NCBI GenBank assembly: GCA_017464815.1
Contig: JAFTYI010000031.1
Location: 80,935 to 144,934 of the forward strand
Reading direction: 5' to 3'
Source of the DNA: Bacteroidaceae bacterium
Lineage (GTDB): Bacteria; Bacteroidota; Bacteroidia; Bacteroidales; Bacteroidaceae
Length of the DNA stretch: 64,000 nucleotides
Below, piece after piece: positions 1-8,578 of this stretch. The position numbers were made by a program, and so were the translations under genes. The notes under the pieces are model-generated. The model was not told where the DNA came from. It ran no database searches and saw only the letters and a list, made by a program, of their open reading frames with translations. Every line of letters begins with the position of its first letter. Positions within the stretch are counted from its first letter, which is position 1.

Positions 1-731
1 CCGCGCACGATGACCTGCGAGCAGTATTGCGGCACGATGTTCCAATAAAGTCCCTGTTCCAACGTCACTCCCTCGATAAGCACACGGGTGCAGTTGATGG
101 GGGCAAACGTCTTGGGCAGGAACACGGGGATTGTATCCCTGCCGTCGTAGACGCGTTGCTCCAGTGGCAATTCGCCCACCACTTTCTCGATGTTTCCGGC
201 CCGTTCGGAGTTGAGGCGGTATATTTCACAATCAGTTGTCGGCCCCACAACCTTGCCCCGTCCTGTCAGGGCAATGTTGTCGGCTCCGTTGGCATAGATG
301 AATGCTCCCAAGGAGTAAATGTCAATACCCTCGTCGCGTGTATAGACTACAGGCAGGTAATCTTCCACCCGCCCGCTGAAGTGCAATTCAGCCCCTTCAT
401 CCAAGTGGAGGTTGACGTTGCTCTTGAGCTCGATGCGTCCCGTCTGCCACACGCCTGCGGGGATGTGCACTGTGCCACCTCCATCGGTAGTCATGCGGTC
501 GATTGCCTTCTGTATGCGTTCAGTCTGCATACCCTTACGCTTCAGTTTCACCGTCACCTCCCTGTCCGGAAAAGTAGGCCGTTTCAACTGCGCCATCTCA
601 AACGGAGCCGTTATGGGTGCAATTTCGTGAGGCATCACGTCGGGTCCCACTTCACTACGTGTCGGGATGTGTTGCGCGCTGGTGCACAATGGCAGCAGAA
701 TCGCAATGAGGGTAAATAGGGTTTTCTTCAT
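1..731 (-). CDS. Secreted GH28 polygalacturonase-like enzyme (3' end outside window)
   Basis: Partial gene: 243 codons are visible from the ATG at 731 to the window edge, with no stop. The N-terminus is a Sec signal peptide ending in LCTSAQ. The mature part shows the opening of a right-handed beta-helix pectinase: TDGGGTVHIPAGVW at about residues 82-95, then NVNLHLDEGAELHFS, then a GADNIALTGRGKVVG turn. This order is typical of GH28 polygalacturonases, which cleave alpha-1,4-galacturonan in the periplasm. The catalytic Asp residues would lie beyond the edge. It begins 77 bp after the GH43 stop in the same direction, so the two are probably co-transcribed in a pectin locus. The family call is from recognition of the fold motifs, not from catalytic residues. 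Confidence 0.85.
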   Translation of the reverse strand, partial: MKKTLFTLIAILLPLCTSAQHIPTRSEVGPDVMPHEIAPITAPFEMAQLKRPTFPDREVTVKLKRKGMQTERIQKAIDRMTTDGGGTVHIPAGVWQTGRIELKSNVNLHLDEGAELHFSGRVEDYLPVVYTRDEGIDIYSLGAFIYANGADNIALTGRGKVVGPTTDCEIYRLNSERAGNIEKVVGELPLEQRVYDGRDTIPVFLPKTFAPINCTRVLIEGVTLEQGLYWNIVPQYCSQVIVR

Positions 732-807
732 ATTCAAATGTCCTGTCTTAATAAATAATAACCTATGACTCAAAAAAGATGAAGGGTGAGGATAGTAAAA
801 CTAGGGG

Positions 808-1818
808 TTACCATGCTTTCACTAACTGTTCGTACTCCCTTTGGGTAATGGGCAGGATGGAGCCGTGGCGGGGAGTGAAATTCCCTTCGGTCTTTGTCTC
901 GCGGACAAGGGTGAAGTGGGTCAGGTCGGCAGTCGTGCAAAAGTGGAAGACTTTGTCGGCATAGCAGTCGTAGGCCAATACCCAACCGCTACCATCATTG
1001 AGCGGATAGGCCGACGAACCTTCCGACTTCAGATTTACCCCTTCAGGTTTCATCAGTCCGTCTGCAAGGCACCATGTAGTGCTGTCAGTCAGACTGGTGG
1101 CGGTGAATTTTTTGCGACCGGTGCCTTTCAGACCACCTCCCCATGTGTTGAAAAAGATGTGATAAACTCCGTTCCCATCGCGCACAATGTCGGTGTCGAT
1201 GCTGGGACCATCATAACGGAACAGCCGCTTGGGAGAGTCCTCCAAGTCTGTGAATCCTTCATTGGCATAGGCGTAGAAGACAGCATCCTTCGGATAAGGA
1301 CCATCTTTTGGCGAGTGCAGGGAAAAATAGACCATATACTTCTCCGCCTCGGGGTCATAGATGGTCTGCGGTGCCCATACGGCATCAGCCAATGCGGCAT
1401 CCTCTCCCGCATAGCGGGTGGGGAAATCAATGGTGGCGTGCGTCCAATTGATTAAATCTTCCGACTGCATCAGCACGATGCCCCGGCATGTCCATTTGCC
1501 CTTAGACATGTCCATGTCTGTGAGGCTCATCAGTATGCGCCCATCTTCTGCGCGTAGCAAGTGTGGGTCGCGCACACCGCCCGACCGGCTGATGGTGTCA
1601 GCGGCAATCACAGGACGTCCGCCGTTCAGCGGTGTGAAGTCCAACCCGTTTTCACTCACGGCATAGCACACCTGTTGTCCCTCCGTCTTGTCATTGATGA
1701 AGTAGGCAAAGAGGTAGTGGGTCAACGGTTCGGAGGCCTTTTTCTTTGGGGTACAACTGTTCAGCAGACAAAGGGCTGCTATAAGAGCAATAGTGGGGAT
1801 GGTTCTTTTCATATTCAT
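808..1818 (-). CDS. GH43 family lipoprotein (arabinosidase/xylosidase-like)
   Basis: A 336-aa lipoprotein. The chosen ATG at 1818 gives a short basic start, a hydrophobic stretch and the lipobox LLNSC; ATG 1812 is equally possible, and the in-frame codon at 1860 would add an unsuitable leader. Five-bladed propeller features of GH43 are visible: VRDPHLL (catalytic base Asp) near residue 80, AVWAPQ, an IDTDIVRDGNG blade, and SEGSSAY (candidate catalytic acid Glu). GH43 enzymes release arabinose or xylose, or cut arabinan; the substrate cannot be read from sequence. It is the first gene of a GH43-GH28 transcription unit, with a TATATTTG promoter box just upstream. Confidence 0.85.
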   Translation of the reverse strand: MNMKRTIPTIALIAALCLLNSCTPKKKASEPLTHYLFAYFINDKTEGQQVCYAVSENGLDFTPLNGGRPVIAADTISRSGGVRDPHLLRAEDGRILMSLTDMDMSKGKWTCRGIVLMQSEDLINWTHATIDFPTRYAGEDAALADAVWAPQTIYDPEAEKYMVYFSLHSPKDGPYPKDAVFYAYANEGFTDLEDSPKRLFRYDGPSIDTDIVRDGNGVYHIFFNTWGGGLKGTGRKKFTATSLTDSTTWCLADGLMKPEGVNLKSEGSSAYPLNDGSGWVLAYDCYADKVFHFCTTADLTHFTLVRETKTEGNFTPRHGSILPITQREYEQLVKAW

Positions 1819-1847
1819 GGTAATTATTCTTCTCTTCAAACATGGGG

Positions 1848-1855
1848 CAAATATA
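1848..1855 (-). promoter_or_regulatory. Bacteroidales -7 box TATATTTG for the GH43 gene
   Basis: On the minus strand this reads TATATTTG and fits the Bacteroidales -7 consensus TAnnTTTG. It lies about 30 bp upstream of the GH43 ATG. No clear TTTG -33 box is seen at the expected distance. Confidence 0.5.
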
Positions 1856-2373
1856 GTCAATAAAAAGGAAATAGAGAAAAGAATGAGGTGAAAGTTTCCT
1901 ATTTTTACAAATGCATTCTGCTTTTTAGCGCAAAAAGTTCCTTTGTTTGATGGAAAATACGGACCTTTGCCGCAGATTTACATTGAAAATCGTAAGTAGT
2001 ACTTAGGATTTACAATGAAAAAGTGATAGTATAACAGTTAAAAAGAATAGTGCTTTTGAGTGTTATCTTGAACAGAATCAAGAAGTTGGTGTTCTACTAC
2101 TGCTCTATGTTCATGACTTTCTTCATGCTTTGTGGAGAGGAGGACTGTTTTAGAAGGAAGAAACTCACGTTTGAAGAAAATGCAACTCATGTCATTTCCC
2201 TTTACACTCTTTGGTAATAATGTCTGCACGGCTATTTCCTTCCTATTTCATTAAAAGGAAAGGGCGTGTGACAAGGGGATTTCTGCATAAATATGCAGTG
2301 CTTGAAGGGTGGGGATGGCTTGAAAAAACGGTGATGAATGGATGTCCTCGCTCTTCCTCTCCTAAAATTCCGC

Positions 2374-2483
2374 GGAACTTTAGGAGTGCTTCCGCCTGTG
2401 CGCAGTTGCGCACCGATGGAAATTTAGGAACTCTTCAGCGGAATTTTAGGAGCGGTTCGGCGGAATTTTAGGATAGGTGCCTT
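2374..2483. repeat. 22-bp periodic repeat array, core GGAANTTTAGGA
   Basis: The 12-bp core GGAANTTTAGGA starts at 2374, 2418, 2440 and 2462, so copies are 22 bp or exactly 44 bp apart. The following bases are partly shared as well (nnnnTTCnGC in three units). The skipped unit at 2396-2417 instead holds a palindrome, GTGCGCA-GT-TGCGCAC (2398-2413). An inverted copy of the core lies directly upstream at 2359-2371. Twenty-two bases are about two helical turns, so the motifs would face the same side of the DNA. Confidence 0.7.
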
Positions 2484-2694
2484 GAAAAGGGCCTGTCGGA
2501 TGGGTGGGCGGTCGCTCTTCTGGAAATTTACGAATGCATATTTATACGTCCCGATTTGCATAATTATGCAGGAATGGAGGCTCGAGAATCGCGTATATGG
2601 GCGCGAAGTCTCTTTCGCTCGAAAAACGGGCAAAATTTCAATCAGTCCATAACTGCCTGATGTTCAGCCTTGGGATGAGGCTCCCTTAGCCCTG

Positions 2695-2713
2695 GGTTAA
2701 GGCGGCCTTAACC
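2695..2713. repeat. Perfect palindrome GGTTAAGG/CCTTAACC
   Basis: Inverted repeat of 8 bp with a 3-bp spacer (2695-2702 and 2706-2713). It is flanked by two copies of CCTTGGGATGA (near 2668 and 2710). No gene is nearby that it obviously serves. Confidence 0.5.
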
Positions 2714-2777
2714 TTGGGATGATGTCGGTGAAGTCGTGCAGTTTTTCTGTTTCTTTACGTGGCGCTTGATGAAATGT

Positions 2778-2987
2778 TTACAGAATCTCCACCACCGCGC
2801 GGCGGTAATGGGTCAATCGGGGAGTCCCGTTGTCCGTTACGCGCAGAATCAGGTGGATGGTGTCGCCCTCTTTGGCGTCGGAGGGGATGGTGAGCGAGAG
2901 TCGCTGATTTCCATAGTCCATCCCTGCATTTCCATAGTCAAGGCGTGGACTTTCATAGCCCATCTCTTCCTTTTCACTCATTCCCAA
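2778..2987 (-). pseudogene. C-terminal remnant of a DUF1593 (Sde182-like) protein
   Basis: This 69-codon stretch opens with a TTG directly after a stop codon and has no usable start region of its own. Its last 40 residues (PSDAKEGDTIHLILRVTDNG, then TPRLTHYRRAVVEIL) look like the extreme C-terminus of DUF1593/Sde182 cell-wall-active proteins, which end in a beta-sandwich with the phrase VTDNGTP followed by Y-R-R. The catalytic N-terminal 400 or so residues are absent. The call rests on remembered family sequence; a profile search would settle it. It fits a decayed glycan-degradation gene next to the GH43/GH28 genes. Confidence 0.55.
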
Positions 2988-3247
2988 CTAAGAACTCTCC
3001 AGAATACGCCTTGCTTTTTTGCCTCCAAAAATATTCTGCTATATATTTTTTTATTCAGCGGAATATTACTACTTTTGCACAAAATAGTTCGAAAAAGTGT
3101 GTTGTTTATACACAAAATCGAAGAATTTAGTGTAAGATGAGGAGAGGGAACGTTTCTCGTAAACGGAATATACGATTTGGATTCTGTCAATTGTATAGGC
3201 GAATGAATGTCATCACATTATCCATAGCCCCTTTAAAATAGTAATAT

Positions 3248-3496
3248 ATGGAAAATCAAGAATTGCTTAGAGTGGTCGATGTGGAATATCTGCATGACTA
3301 TACAATGGAATTGGAGTTCAGCAATGGTGAACGACGTATCGTTGACTTTGAGCCATTGCTCATTGGCAAACTTCGCGAACAATTGCGAGACCACAGTAAG
3401 TTTGTGCAATTTGCCCTTACCGATTGGACACTGGAGTGGTACAACGGTGTTGATTTTGCCCCTGAGAAACTTTATGAGTTGGGTAAGGTGGCGTGA
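3248..3496 (+). CDS. DUF2442 domain protein
   Basis: An 82-aa cytoplasmic protein and one of only four plus-strand genes in the window. The whole length matches DUF2442: an N-terminal V-x-Y-L-x-D-Y-x-L-x-L-x-F-x-N-G-E strand pair, then DFEPLL and a C-terminal W-x-N-G-x-D-x-A-P-E-x-L-Y motif. DUF2442 proteins often sit beside a DUF4160 partner in small toxin-antitoxin-like pairs; no partner is present here, so it stands alone. It ends at a 19-bp terminator hairpin. The biochemical function is unknown. Confidence 0.85.
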   Translation: MENQELLRVVDVEYLHDYTMELEFSNGERRIVDFEPLLIGKLREQLRDHSKFVQFALTDWTLEWYNGVDFAPEKLYELGKVA

Positions 3497-3529
3497 GTTT
3501 TTAAGGGTGCAATTACTTGGCGAATATAG

Positions 3530-3583
3530 GAATCGCGTATTTCCGTCCAACTTCTTTTTCGGACGGAAATACGCGATTCTTTT
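3530..3583 (+). terminator. Rho-independent terminator after the DUF2442 gene
   Basis: Perfect 19-bp inverted repeat (3530-3548 and 3561-3579) with a 12-base loop, followed by TTTT on the plus strand. It lies between the convergent DUF2442 and GH2 genes. On the minus side there is no T-run, so it mainly serves the plus-strand gene. Confidence 0.85.
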
Positions 3584-3603
3584 ATGGGAGCAATCTTCCT
3601 TTT

Positions 3604-6162
3604 TTACTCGTACTCCTCAGCCTTGTAGGGCGAGATGTTGTTCAGTGTGCCAATCTGTCCTTCGATGACGGGGGTGGTCATCAGGCGGTGCAGGTCGGTG
3701 GTGGTGATGGCGGTCTTTGGGGCAAAATGCTCGGAGTTCATGTAGCGGAGCACGCTCTGGTAGAAGTGCTTGCCTTCGGTGTATTCGGCAGCCTTCTCCA
3801 GGTCTGCCATGACGACGAGCAGCTTTCCTTTTCCTACGGCGAACTCAAAGACGAGACCCAGCTTGTGGTTGCGTTCGATGTTGTCAATCACCTGCACGAT
3901 GGGACGGTAGTCGGCGGCCGTGTTGTCCAGTTTGAAAGGGGTGCTGGCTTTGATGACGGGGAACCACTGCCAGTTGGTGTGTGTGTCGGTTGGGAAGCTG
4001 TTGAAGAGCGGGTGCGTGGGGTCGGTGAGGATGCCGAGCGTACCAGGCGACACGTGGCGGTTGTTGTTCTCCGAAATGGTTTTGAACATGCGGTAGTTCC
4101 AGTAATCGGTCTGGAACAATCCGCCTACGGTCAGTTCCGACTCGCCAGGCATGAACAACACCTTTTCGCCCTCTTCCAGACGGCCTGTCACGTCGGTCGT
4201 GAGGGTGCGTGTGATGGTTGCCTCCTTTTTAAGTCTGTCCAAGTCGTTTTCAGCAGGATATACCCACAGTTCATAAGTGTTAGGCTCCGCTTTTCCCTCG
4301 ATGGCAAGGGTGAGGACGAGCTTGGCGGCGTTGTTGTAATTGCTCAGGTCAATGTCCAATGCTCCGGCGTCGATGAGTCCGTAGCCGTCGCTCTCGATGG
4401 CTATTTCGCCCTGCTTCTCGCCCAGTGTCCAGGTGATGCGTTTGCCGGCAAGGCTCTCTTCACCGTAGTTGGCCACTTTCACCTGGGCATGGATGCCTTC
4501 GTCGTTGGTGAAGCAGAACTTGTCGGCAATGAGCAGGGGCACCACGGGGGCACAGAAGCCGCGCCACTCCTCGGCGGTACACATGCCTTTGGAGTCGAGG
4601 AAGGCGTCGAGAATGCCCACGTAGGCGCTACCCTGACCAGGGTAGTCCTGCAGGTCGAGCAGTTGGAAGCCTGCCATGTTGGGCGTGCGCAGGTCCATCT
4701 CGATGTCCTGCTTATAGAGGCGCAGGCTCCACTGGCCGCTGGCTTGGTGGAAGGCCTTGGCTTGGTCGGCCATGCCTGCCTTTGCGAGGCGGTCGCGAAA
4801 AATCTCCATGTTGTAGGGGTAGAGTGCACCAGTGTATTTGGCGATTTCGTCGTAGTTGGGATAAGTCTGGAACTGTGCCGTCTCGTGCGAGATGATGGGT
4901 ACGGTGGCCAGCGAGCATCCCTCCTCGAAGTTCATCCGTGTGTTGGGATAGAAGTGGTTTATCATACCCCCGTCGGCCGCATCGGCAAAGGAGAACGAGC
5001 CGCGCGTGTGTGTGCCGTAGCCTCCCCATCCTTCGCCACCTACGCGGCAAGTGACGAAGAAGTCCATGCCGGGTTTTACACCCTGATAGCCTAAGTAGTA
5101 GTTAGAGCTGAGTGTGTAGATTTTGTCGGGAGCCATGGCACGGAAGTGCTCGATAAACTCTGTCATCTTGGGAATGCTGCCTCGCAGCTCGTTACCAAGG
5201 GCAAACATGCGGAATGAGGGGTGGTGGGCATACTCGCGCATGATGGCCTCGCCCTCGGCCATGAGGAACTCCATCAGTACGGTGTCCTTGGGATTGAAGT
5301 TGCCCCAAAAGGGAAGTTCGGGTTGCAGGTAAATGCCATATTCGTCGGCCGCCACAAAGGCTGCTTCGGGCGGACACCATGAGTGGAACCGCACGTGGTT
5401 GAGGCCATATTCCTCGCACACGGCAAAGTAACGGCGCCACGAATCGACGTCCATTGCCACATGTCCCGTCAGCGGCCACACGCTGGCATCGTGGCGTCCA
5501 CGCAGGTAGATGGGGTGTCCGTTGGCGAAGAACTGTTGCCCTTCGATGTGGAAGTCTTTGAAGGCGGGATGTTCGGGAATCGCCTCCTTCTCGGGCAGGG
5601 TGGTGCTGAGGCTGATGCGGCCAATGATGCCGTTCCAGTTGGTCTGTGTGTTTTCCGTGTAGGCGTGGCTGCTGTCATACACCTGTTCGGGCACACCGCT
5701 GCCATTGTCCACCATGATGGCCAGCTCGTGCACGCCGGGGGTGAGGCTGGCCGTCAGGTCAAACCGTTGTGGAACGGAGATGAGCTTCGATGTGCCCACC
5801 AACTTTCCGTCGACATAGACCTCTGTGGGCTTGGTCCGCTCGAGTGTGAGGTAAATCGCCTTCTCTTTCCAGGCAGACGGTATCTCCACCGTGCGGCGAT
5901 ACCATGCGCGTCCCTTGTAAGAGTAGGGGCGCGACAGGTGTGTCGTTTCGCCCTTCCACTCGATGGTGTCGCCCTTGCGGTTGGTGTCGGTGGTGCCTGG
6001 CAGTGTCACCGTCTCGGGCATCTCGTCGGTGGGTTTCACACTTCCCTCACGGTCGAGCGCAAAGCTCCATGTGCCGCTCAGGTCAATTGACTGGTTGTCA
6101 CTCGTGCAGGCCTGCATCAGCAAGGCTGCGATGGTGAACAAAATAGTTGCTATATGTTTCAT
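3604..6162 (-). CDS. GH2 family glycoside hydrolase lipoprotein
   Basis: An 852-aa exported lipoprotein (lipobox LMQAC) with GH2 architecture. A sugar-binding jelly roll covers about residues 25-190 (WYRRTVEIP, VYVDGKLVGTS), followed by an immunoglobulin-like linker. The TIM barrel has LRGRHD near 220, the acid/base Glu in ALGNEL near 320 and a candidate nucleophile Glu in IISHE near 425. About 350 C-terminal residues add beta-rich modules. GH2 members are beta-galactosidases, beta-glucuronidases, mannosidases or related enzymes; specificity is open. The nearby GH28/GH43 genes suggest a pectin side-chain substrate. It stands alone on its strand, 80 bp downstream of the DUF2461 gene. Confidence 0.88.
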   Translation of the reverse strand: MKHIATILFTIAALLMQACTSDNQSIDLSGTWSFALDREGSVKPTDEMPETVTLPGTTDTNRKGDTIEWKGETTHLSRPYSYKGRAWYRRTVEIPSAWKEKAIYLTLERTKPTEVYVDGKLVGTSKLISVPQRFDLTASLTPGVHELAIMVDNGSGVPEQVYDSSHAYTENTQTNWNGIIGRISLSTTLPEKEAIPEHPAFKDFHIEGQQFFANGHPIYLRGRHDASVWPLTGHVAMDVDSWRRYFAVCEEYGLNHVRFHSWCPPEAAFVAADEYGIYLQPELPFWGNFNPKDTVLMEFLMAEGEAIMREYAHHPSFRMFALGNELRGSIPKMTEFIEHFRAMAPDKIYTLSSNYYLGYQGVKPGMDFFVTCRVGGEGWGGYGTHTRGSFSFADAADGGMINHFYPNTRMNFEEGCSLATVPIISHETAQFQTYPNYDEIAKYTGALYPYNMEIFRDRLAKAGMADQAKAFHQASGQWSLRLYKQDIEMDLRTPNMAGFQLLDLQDYPGQGSAYVGILDAFLDSKGMCTAEEWRGFCAPVVPLLIADKFCFTNDEGIHAQVKVANYGEESLAGKRITWTLGEKQGEIAIESDGYGLIDAGALDIDLSNYNNAAKLVLTLAIEGKAEPNTYELWVYPAENDLDRLKKEATITRTLTTDVTGRLEEGEKVLFMPGESELTVGGLFQTDYWNYRMFKTISENNNRHVSPGTLGILTDPTHPLFNSFPTDTHTNWQWFPVIKASTPFKLDNTAADYRPIVQVIDNIERNHKLGLVFEFAVGKGKLLVVMADLEKAAEYTEGKHFYQSVLRYMNSEHFAPKTAITTTDLHRLMTTPVIEGQIGTLNNISPYKAEEYE

Positions 6163-6241
6163 GATGTCGGTTGTTGTTTTTTAGTCTTTTTTATGTTGTT
6201 AGTAATGTCCTACAGGTTATTGAATGCGGCTTGTAATCCGT

Positions 6242-6922
6242 CTACCCCTCTGTCCTTGAGTACTCTATCCCCCGATTGATGTAGTGCAGAAAGGGTTGGG
6301 TGGTGCGGAAAAGTTCGGCCACACGGCGGGGCAGGTCGTCGGCCAGCATGAAGTCCGTGTCGGGCGTGTGGCACAGGCAGAAGTTTTTCAGGCGGATATA
6401 CTCCTCGTAGGGCGTTCCGTCGGGGAAACCCTTGGGATTGCGCTTCAGACATCCGTCGCGGTCGAGGTGGAAGTGGGGAGCCGCCTGTTGCACCGTCGCT
6501 TCGAAGTCGCCCTGTCCGTAGGCGATATCCTCGCGCAGGATGCGCAGGGCATCGGGTGTGCAGCAATAGTCGCCCGTGGCCAGCATGTGGGCATCGGGAT
6601 AGCCTTCGCCGCCGGTGCCGATGTGGAAGTAGTAGCCTGCAAAGCCCGACTTCTTGCCGCCGGGATTGATGAAGGCGCCCATGTGAGTCTTGTAGGGGCT
6701 CTTGTCGGATGAGAAGCGCACGTCGCGGTAGATGCGGTAGGTGCAATCCTTGGCCTTGAGGCCCGCTACAGTGGGGTCGAATTGGCCGATTTCGCCAATC
6801 AGTTCGTCCACCAGGCGGTGGAATTTCTCTTGTGCGTGCAGGTACTGCTCCTTGTGGGCATTGAACCATGCGCGGTCGTTATGCTGTTTCAGTTCGCGCA
6901 GGAAACGGATGATTTCTTTCAT
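6242..6922 (-). CDS. DUF2461 (TIGR02453) family protein
   Basis: A 226-aa cytoplasmic protein. The start is placed at ATG 6922, where the family consensus begins (FLRELKQHNDRAWFNAHK); the upstream in-frame extension to 7042 is promoter sequence. Family hallmarks are KDCTYRIYRDVRFSSDKSPY near residues 75-95, KTHMGAFINPGG and GYYFHIGTGG. The DUF2461 family is widespread, and its function has not been settled. A well-formed promoter (TTTG, 19 bp, TACCTTTG) lies 46 bp upstream, so it has its own transcript, separate from the DNA-repair-like gene before it. Confidence 0.9.
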   Translation of the reverse strand: MKEIIRFLRELKQHNDRAWFNAHKEQYLHAQEKFHRLVDELIGEIGQFDPTVAGLKAKDCTYRIYRDVRFSSDKSPYKTHMGAFINPGGKKSGFAGYYFHIGTGGEGYPDAHMLATGDYCCTPDALRILREDIAYGQGDFEATVQQAAPHFHLDRDGCLKRNPKGFPDGTPYEEYIRLKNFCLCHTPDTDFMLADDLPRRVAELFRTTQPFLHYINRGIEYSRTEG

Positions 6923-6967
6923 GGTGTATGCTTTTATTTCTCTCTGGCTGTTTTTATTCTCTGGCCA

Positions 6968-6998
6968 CAAAGGTAGCCATTTATCGGTAACGGACAAA
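6968..6998 (-). promoter_or_regulatory. Promoter of the DUF2461 gene
   Basis: Read on the minus strand: TTTG (6998-6995), 19 bp, TACCTTTG (6975-6968). Both boxes fit the Bacteroidales sigma-ABfr consensus. The -7 box is 46 bp from the chosen ATG, and the promoter lies inside the longer reading frame, which supports the shorter start. Confidence 0.7.
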
Positions 6999-7069
6999 GC
7001 ACGGGTAGGGAAAAAATATTTTTCCTGTCTGAAAAAAAACATGAACAGGCTTGGGCGGTCGTAGGGAGG

Positions 7070-7858
7070 CTATTGTTTCTCGGTCATGTAAGCCCAGTAG
7101 CGCACGGGCATATCCTTGCGGTGTTTGCGCGGATTGAGGCGCTCTTTGATGCAGATGGCTTTGAAGTAGGTGCGCCACAGCTCTTGAAACAGGGGTTCGT
7201 CGTCGGCCATCAGGTCGGCACTGAGTTTTCCCGTGCGTGGGTCGAAAGTGCGTCCGTCGTCGGAGAAGGAGATTTGTGTCACCTCGTTGCCGTTGTAGTA
7301 GCAGCCATAGTCGCGCCGGATGTCGTAGATAATCCACGGCTGGTCGGCGAACCGGTCTTCGAAATGGGGCGTGATGAGGGGGATGACGTTGTAGTCGGGG
7401 CGGATGATGGCGAAGTAGGTGCCGTCCTTCGCCTTTTGGAAGCGGACGAACTGCATCATGCGCAACCGCTCGTAGCGCACGCGGCGGAAGGCATCGGTGA
7501 CGTAGCGCACGTCTTCGTCGGTGAAAAAGGTCTCGATGCTCTTCTCCGCCTTCACCGCTTTACATATATAATAGAATAGGTGGAGGTCCAGCTCCGCCTC
7601 CTCGGCCAGATAGCTCACGGTGAGCATCGTCAGTGCCTGGCGCGACAGCTTCTTCTCCAATGCCCGCCACACGCGGCCGGCCTTCTCGCCATCGGTCACC
7701 ACCGTGTGCTCCGTGTCGTAGAATAGGGGCAACGGTTCGCCCTCGGACAGGATGGCCGTGGGAAACTCCTTGCGCACAAAGGCATCGAACACGGCCGTTA
7801 GCAGGCCGTCGAACGTCCGGTCGTAGCGGAAGATGGTGGTGGCAGGCATGGACGTCAT
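7070..7858 (-). CDS. TIGR03915-type putative DNA repair/metabolism protein (DUF4130)
   Basis: A 262-aa cytoplasmic protein. Family features: an N-terminal YDRTFDGLLTAVFDAF, a central RRVRYERLRMMQFVRFQ, a FAIIRPDYNVIPLITPHFEDRF segment and a C-terminal NPRKHRKDMP..YW motif. TIGR03915 proteins are nearly always paired with the TIGR03916 radical SAM protein, and that partner is present here at 8614-9891. Some relatives are fused to uracil-DNA glycosylase domains, which is why a role in nucleic acid modification or repair is assumed, without proof. The ATG overlaps the stop of the cyclophilin gene (ATGA at 7855-7858), so translation is probably coupled. Confidence 0.85.
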   Translation of the reverse strand: MTSMPATTIFRYDRTFDGLLTAVFDAFVRKEFPTAILSEGEPLPLFYDTEHTVVTDGEKAGRVWRALEKKLSRQALTMLTVSYLAEEAELDLHLFYYICKAVKAEKSIETFFTDEDVRYVTDAFRRVRYERLRMMQFVRFQKAKDGTYFAIIRPDYNVIPLITPHFEDRFADQPWIIYDIRRDYGCYYNGNEVTQISFSDDGRTFDPRTGKLSADLMADDEPLFQELWRTYFKAICIKERLNPRKHRKDMPVRYWAYMTEKQ

Positions 7859-8541
7859 TCTACAATGGTGGCACGTATGATGCGCACGTCCTCCGTGGGG
7901 CGGTCGTTTTCGTCGGTGGGCATCATCTGTATGTCGGTGACGGTGCGCATGCCATCGACGATGCGTCCGAATACGGTGTACTGGCCATCCAGATGAGGGG
8001 CGCCTCCATAATCTTCATAGACCTGACGCACCCTGTCGATGTATCTGATTTCGCCATCTGTGGCGGCATACACCTTTGCCTCGATGGGTTTCAGCTCCTG
8101 GGGCATGTAGGAGCGACCGGTGACGATGAAGAATTGCGAGCCGCTGGATGCCCGTTCGGGATTCACCTCGTCCGCTTCGCGAGCCATCGAGAGTGCTCCA
8201 CGACGGTGAAACAGGGTGGGGAAGCGGATTTCGGCCGGAATGGTGTGCGCGGGTTTGCCGCTTCCCAACCGTTCGCCCGGTTTGGCGTGGCGCGAGTCCG
8301 GGTCGCCCATCTGTATCATGAATCCGTAGATGGCGCGGTGCACCAACAGGCTGTCGTAGTAGCCCTCGCGCACCATCTTTACAAAGTTGTCGCGGTGCAG
8401 CGGTGTCTCGTTGTACAGGGCTACGCGGAAGTTGCCCGCCGTGGTTTCAAACAACACTTCAATCTCTTTCTCTCTCTTTCCCCATGCCTGTGACTGTCCG
8501 AGCAGTGCGAGGATAAACAGGGTAAATACGATTCTTTTCAT
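7855..8541 (-). CDS. Exported cyclophilin-type peptidyl-prolyl isomerase
   Basis: A 228-aa protein with a Sec signal peptide (cleavage after SQAWG or nearby), so probably periplasmic. Cyclophilin motifs are FETTAGNFRVALY, FHRxI-like LVHRAIYGFMIQMGDP, SGSQFFIVTG near residues 135-145 and DGQYTVFGRIVDGM near 190. An insert of about 30 residues (SYMPQELKPIEAKVYAATDG region) is usual for Bacteroidota members. It assists folding of envelope proteins. It is placed between the two members of the TIGR03915/TIGR03916 pair and overlaps the downstream gene by four bases. Confidence 0.92.
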   Translation of the reverse strand: MKRIVFTLFILALLGQSQAWGKREKEIEVLFETTAGNFRVALYNETPLHRDNFVKMVREGYYDSLLVHRAIYGFMIQMGDPDSRHAKPGERLGSGKPAHTIPAEIRFPTLFHRRGALSMAREADEVNPERASSGSQFFIVTGRSYMPQELKPIEAKVYAATDGEIRYIDRVRQVYEDYGGAPHLDGQYTVFGRIVDGMRTVTDIQMMPTDENDRPTEDVRIIRATIVE

Positions 8542-8578
8542 TTCGCTTTTCTTTGTGGTACAAATCCTATTCTGTGTG

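Larger units (their letters stand above)
1819..3247. other. 1.4 kb gene-poor region with repeats and a gene remnant
   Basis: No convincing intact gene. Several ORFs of 60-130 codons exist on both strands but lack signal peptides, recognisable motifs or sensible starts. The region holds a promoter box for GH43, a 22-bp periodic repeat array (2374-2473), a small perfect palindrome (2695-2713) and a C-terminal DUF1593-like remnant (2778-2987). The part from 2990 to 3240 is AT-rich and probably carries the promoter of the DUF2442 gene. Confidence 0.6.

Noticed and set aside
2038-2229. 63-codon minus-strand ORF in the gene-poor region
   Set aside because: No motif, no promoter box, no neighbour in an operon; length expected by chance in AT-rich DNA.
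2736-3140. 134-codon plus-strand ORF
   Set aside because: Overlaps the DUF1593-like remnant on the other strand and has an unlikely composition (Phe/Leu runs from AT-rich DNA).
3517-5094. 525-codon plus-strand ORF opposite the GH2 gene
   Set aside because: Antisense shadow of a well-supported glycoside hydrolase; no signal, no motif, Val/Gly/His-rich composition typical of reversed codons.
1-6162. Complete polysaccharide utilisation locus
   Set aside because: Several pectin-type enzymes are present, but no SusC/SusD pair or hybrid two-component regulator lies in the window, so a full PUL cannot be claimed.
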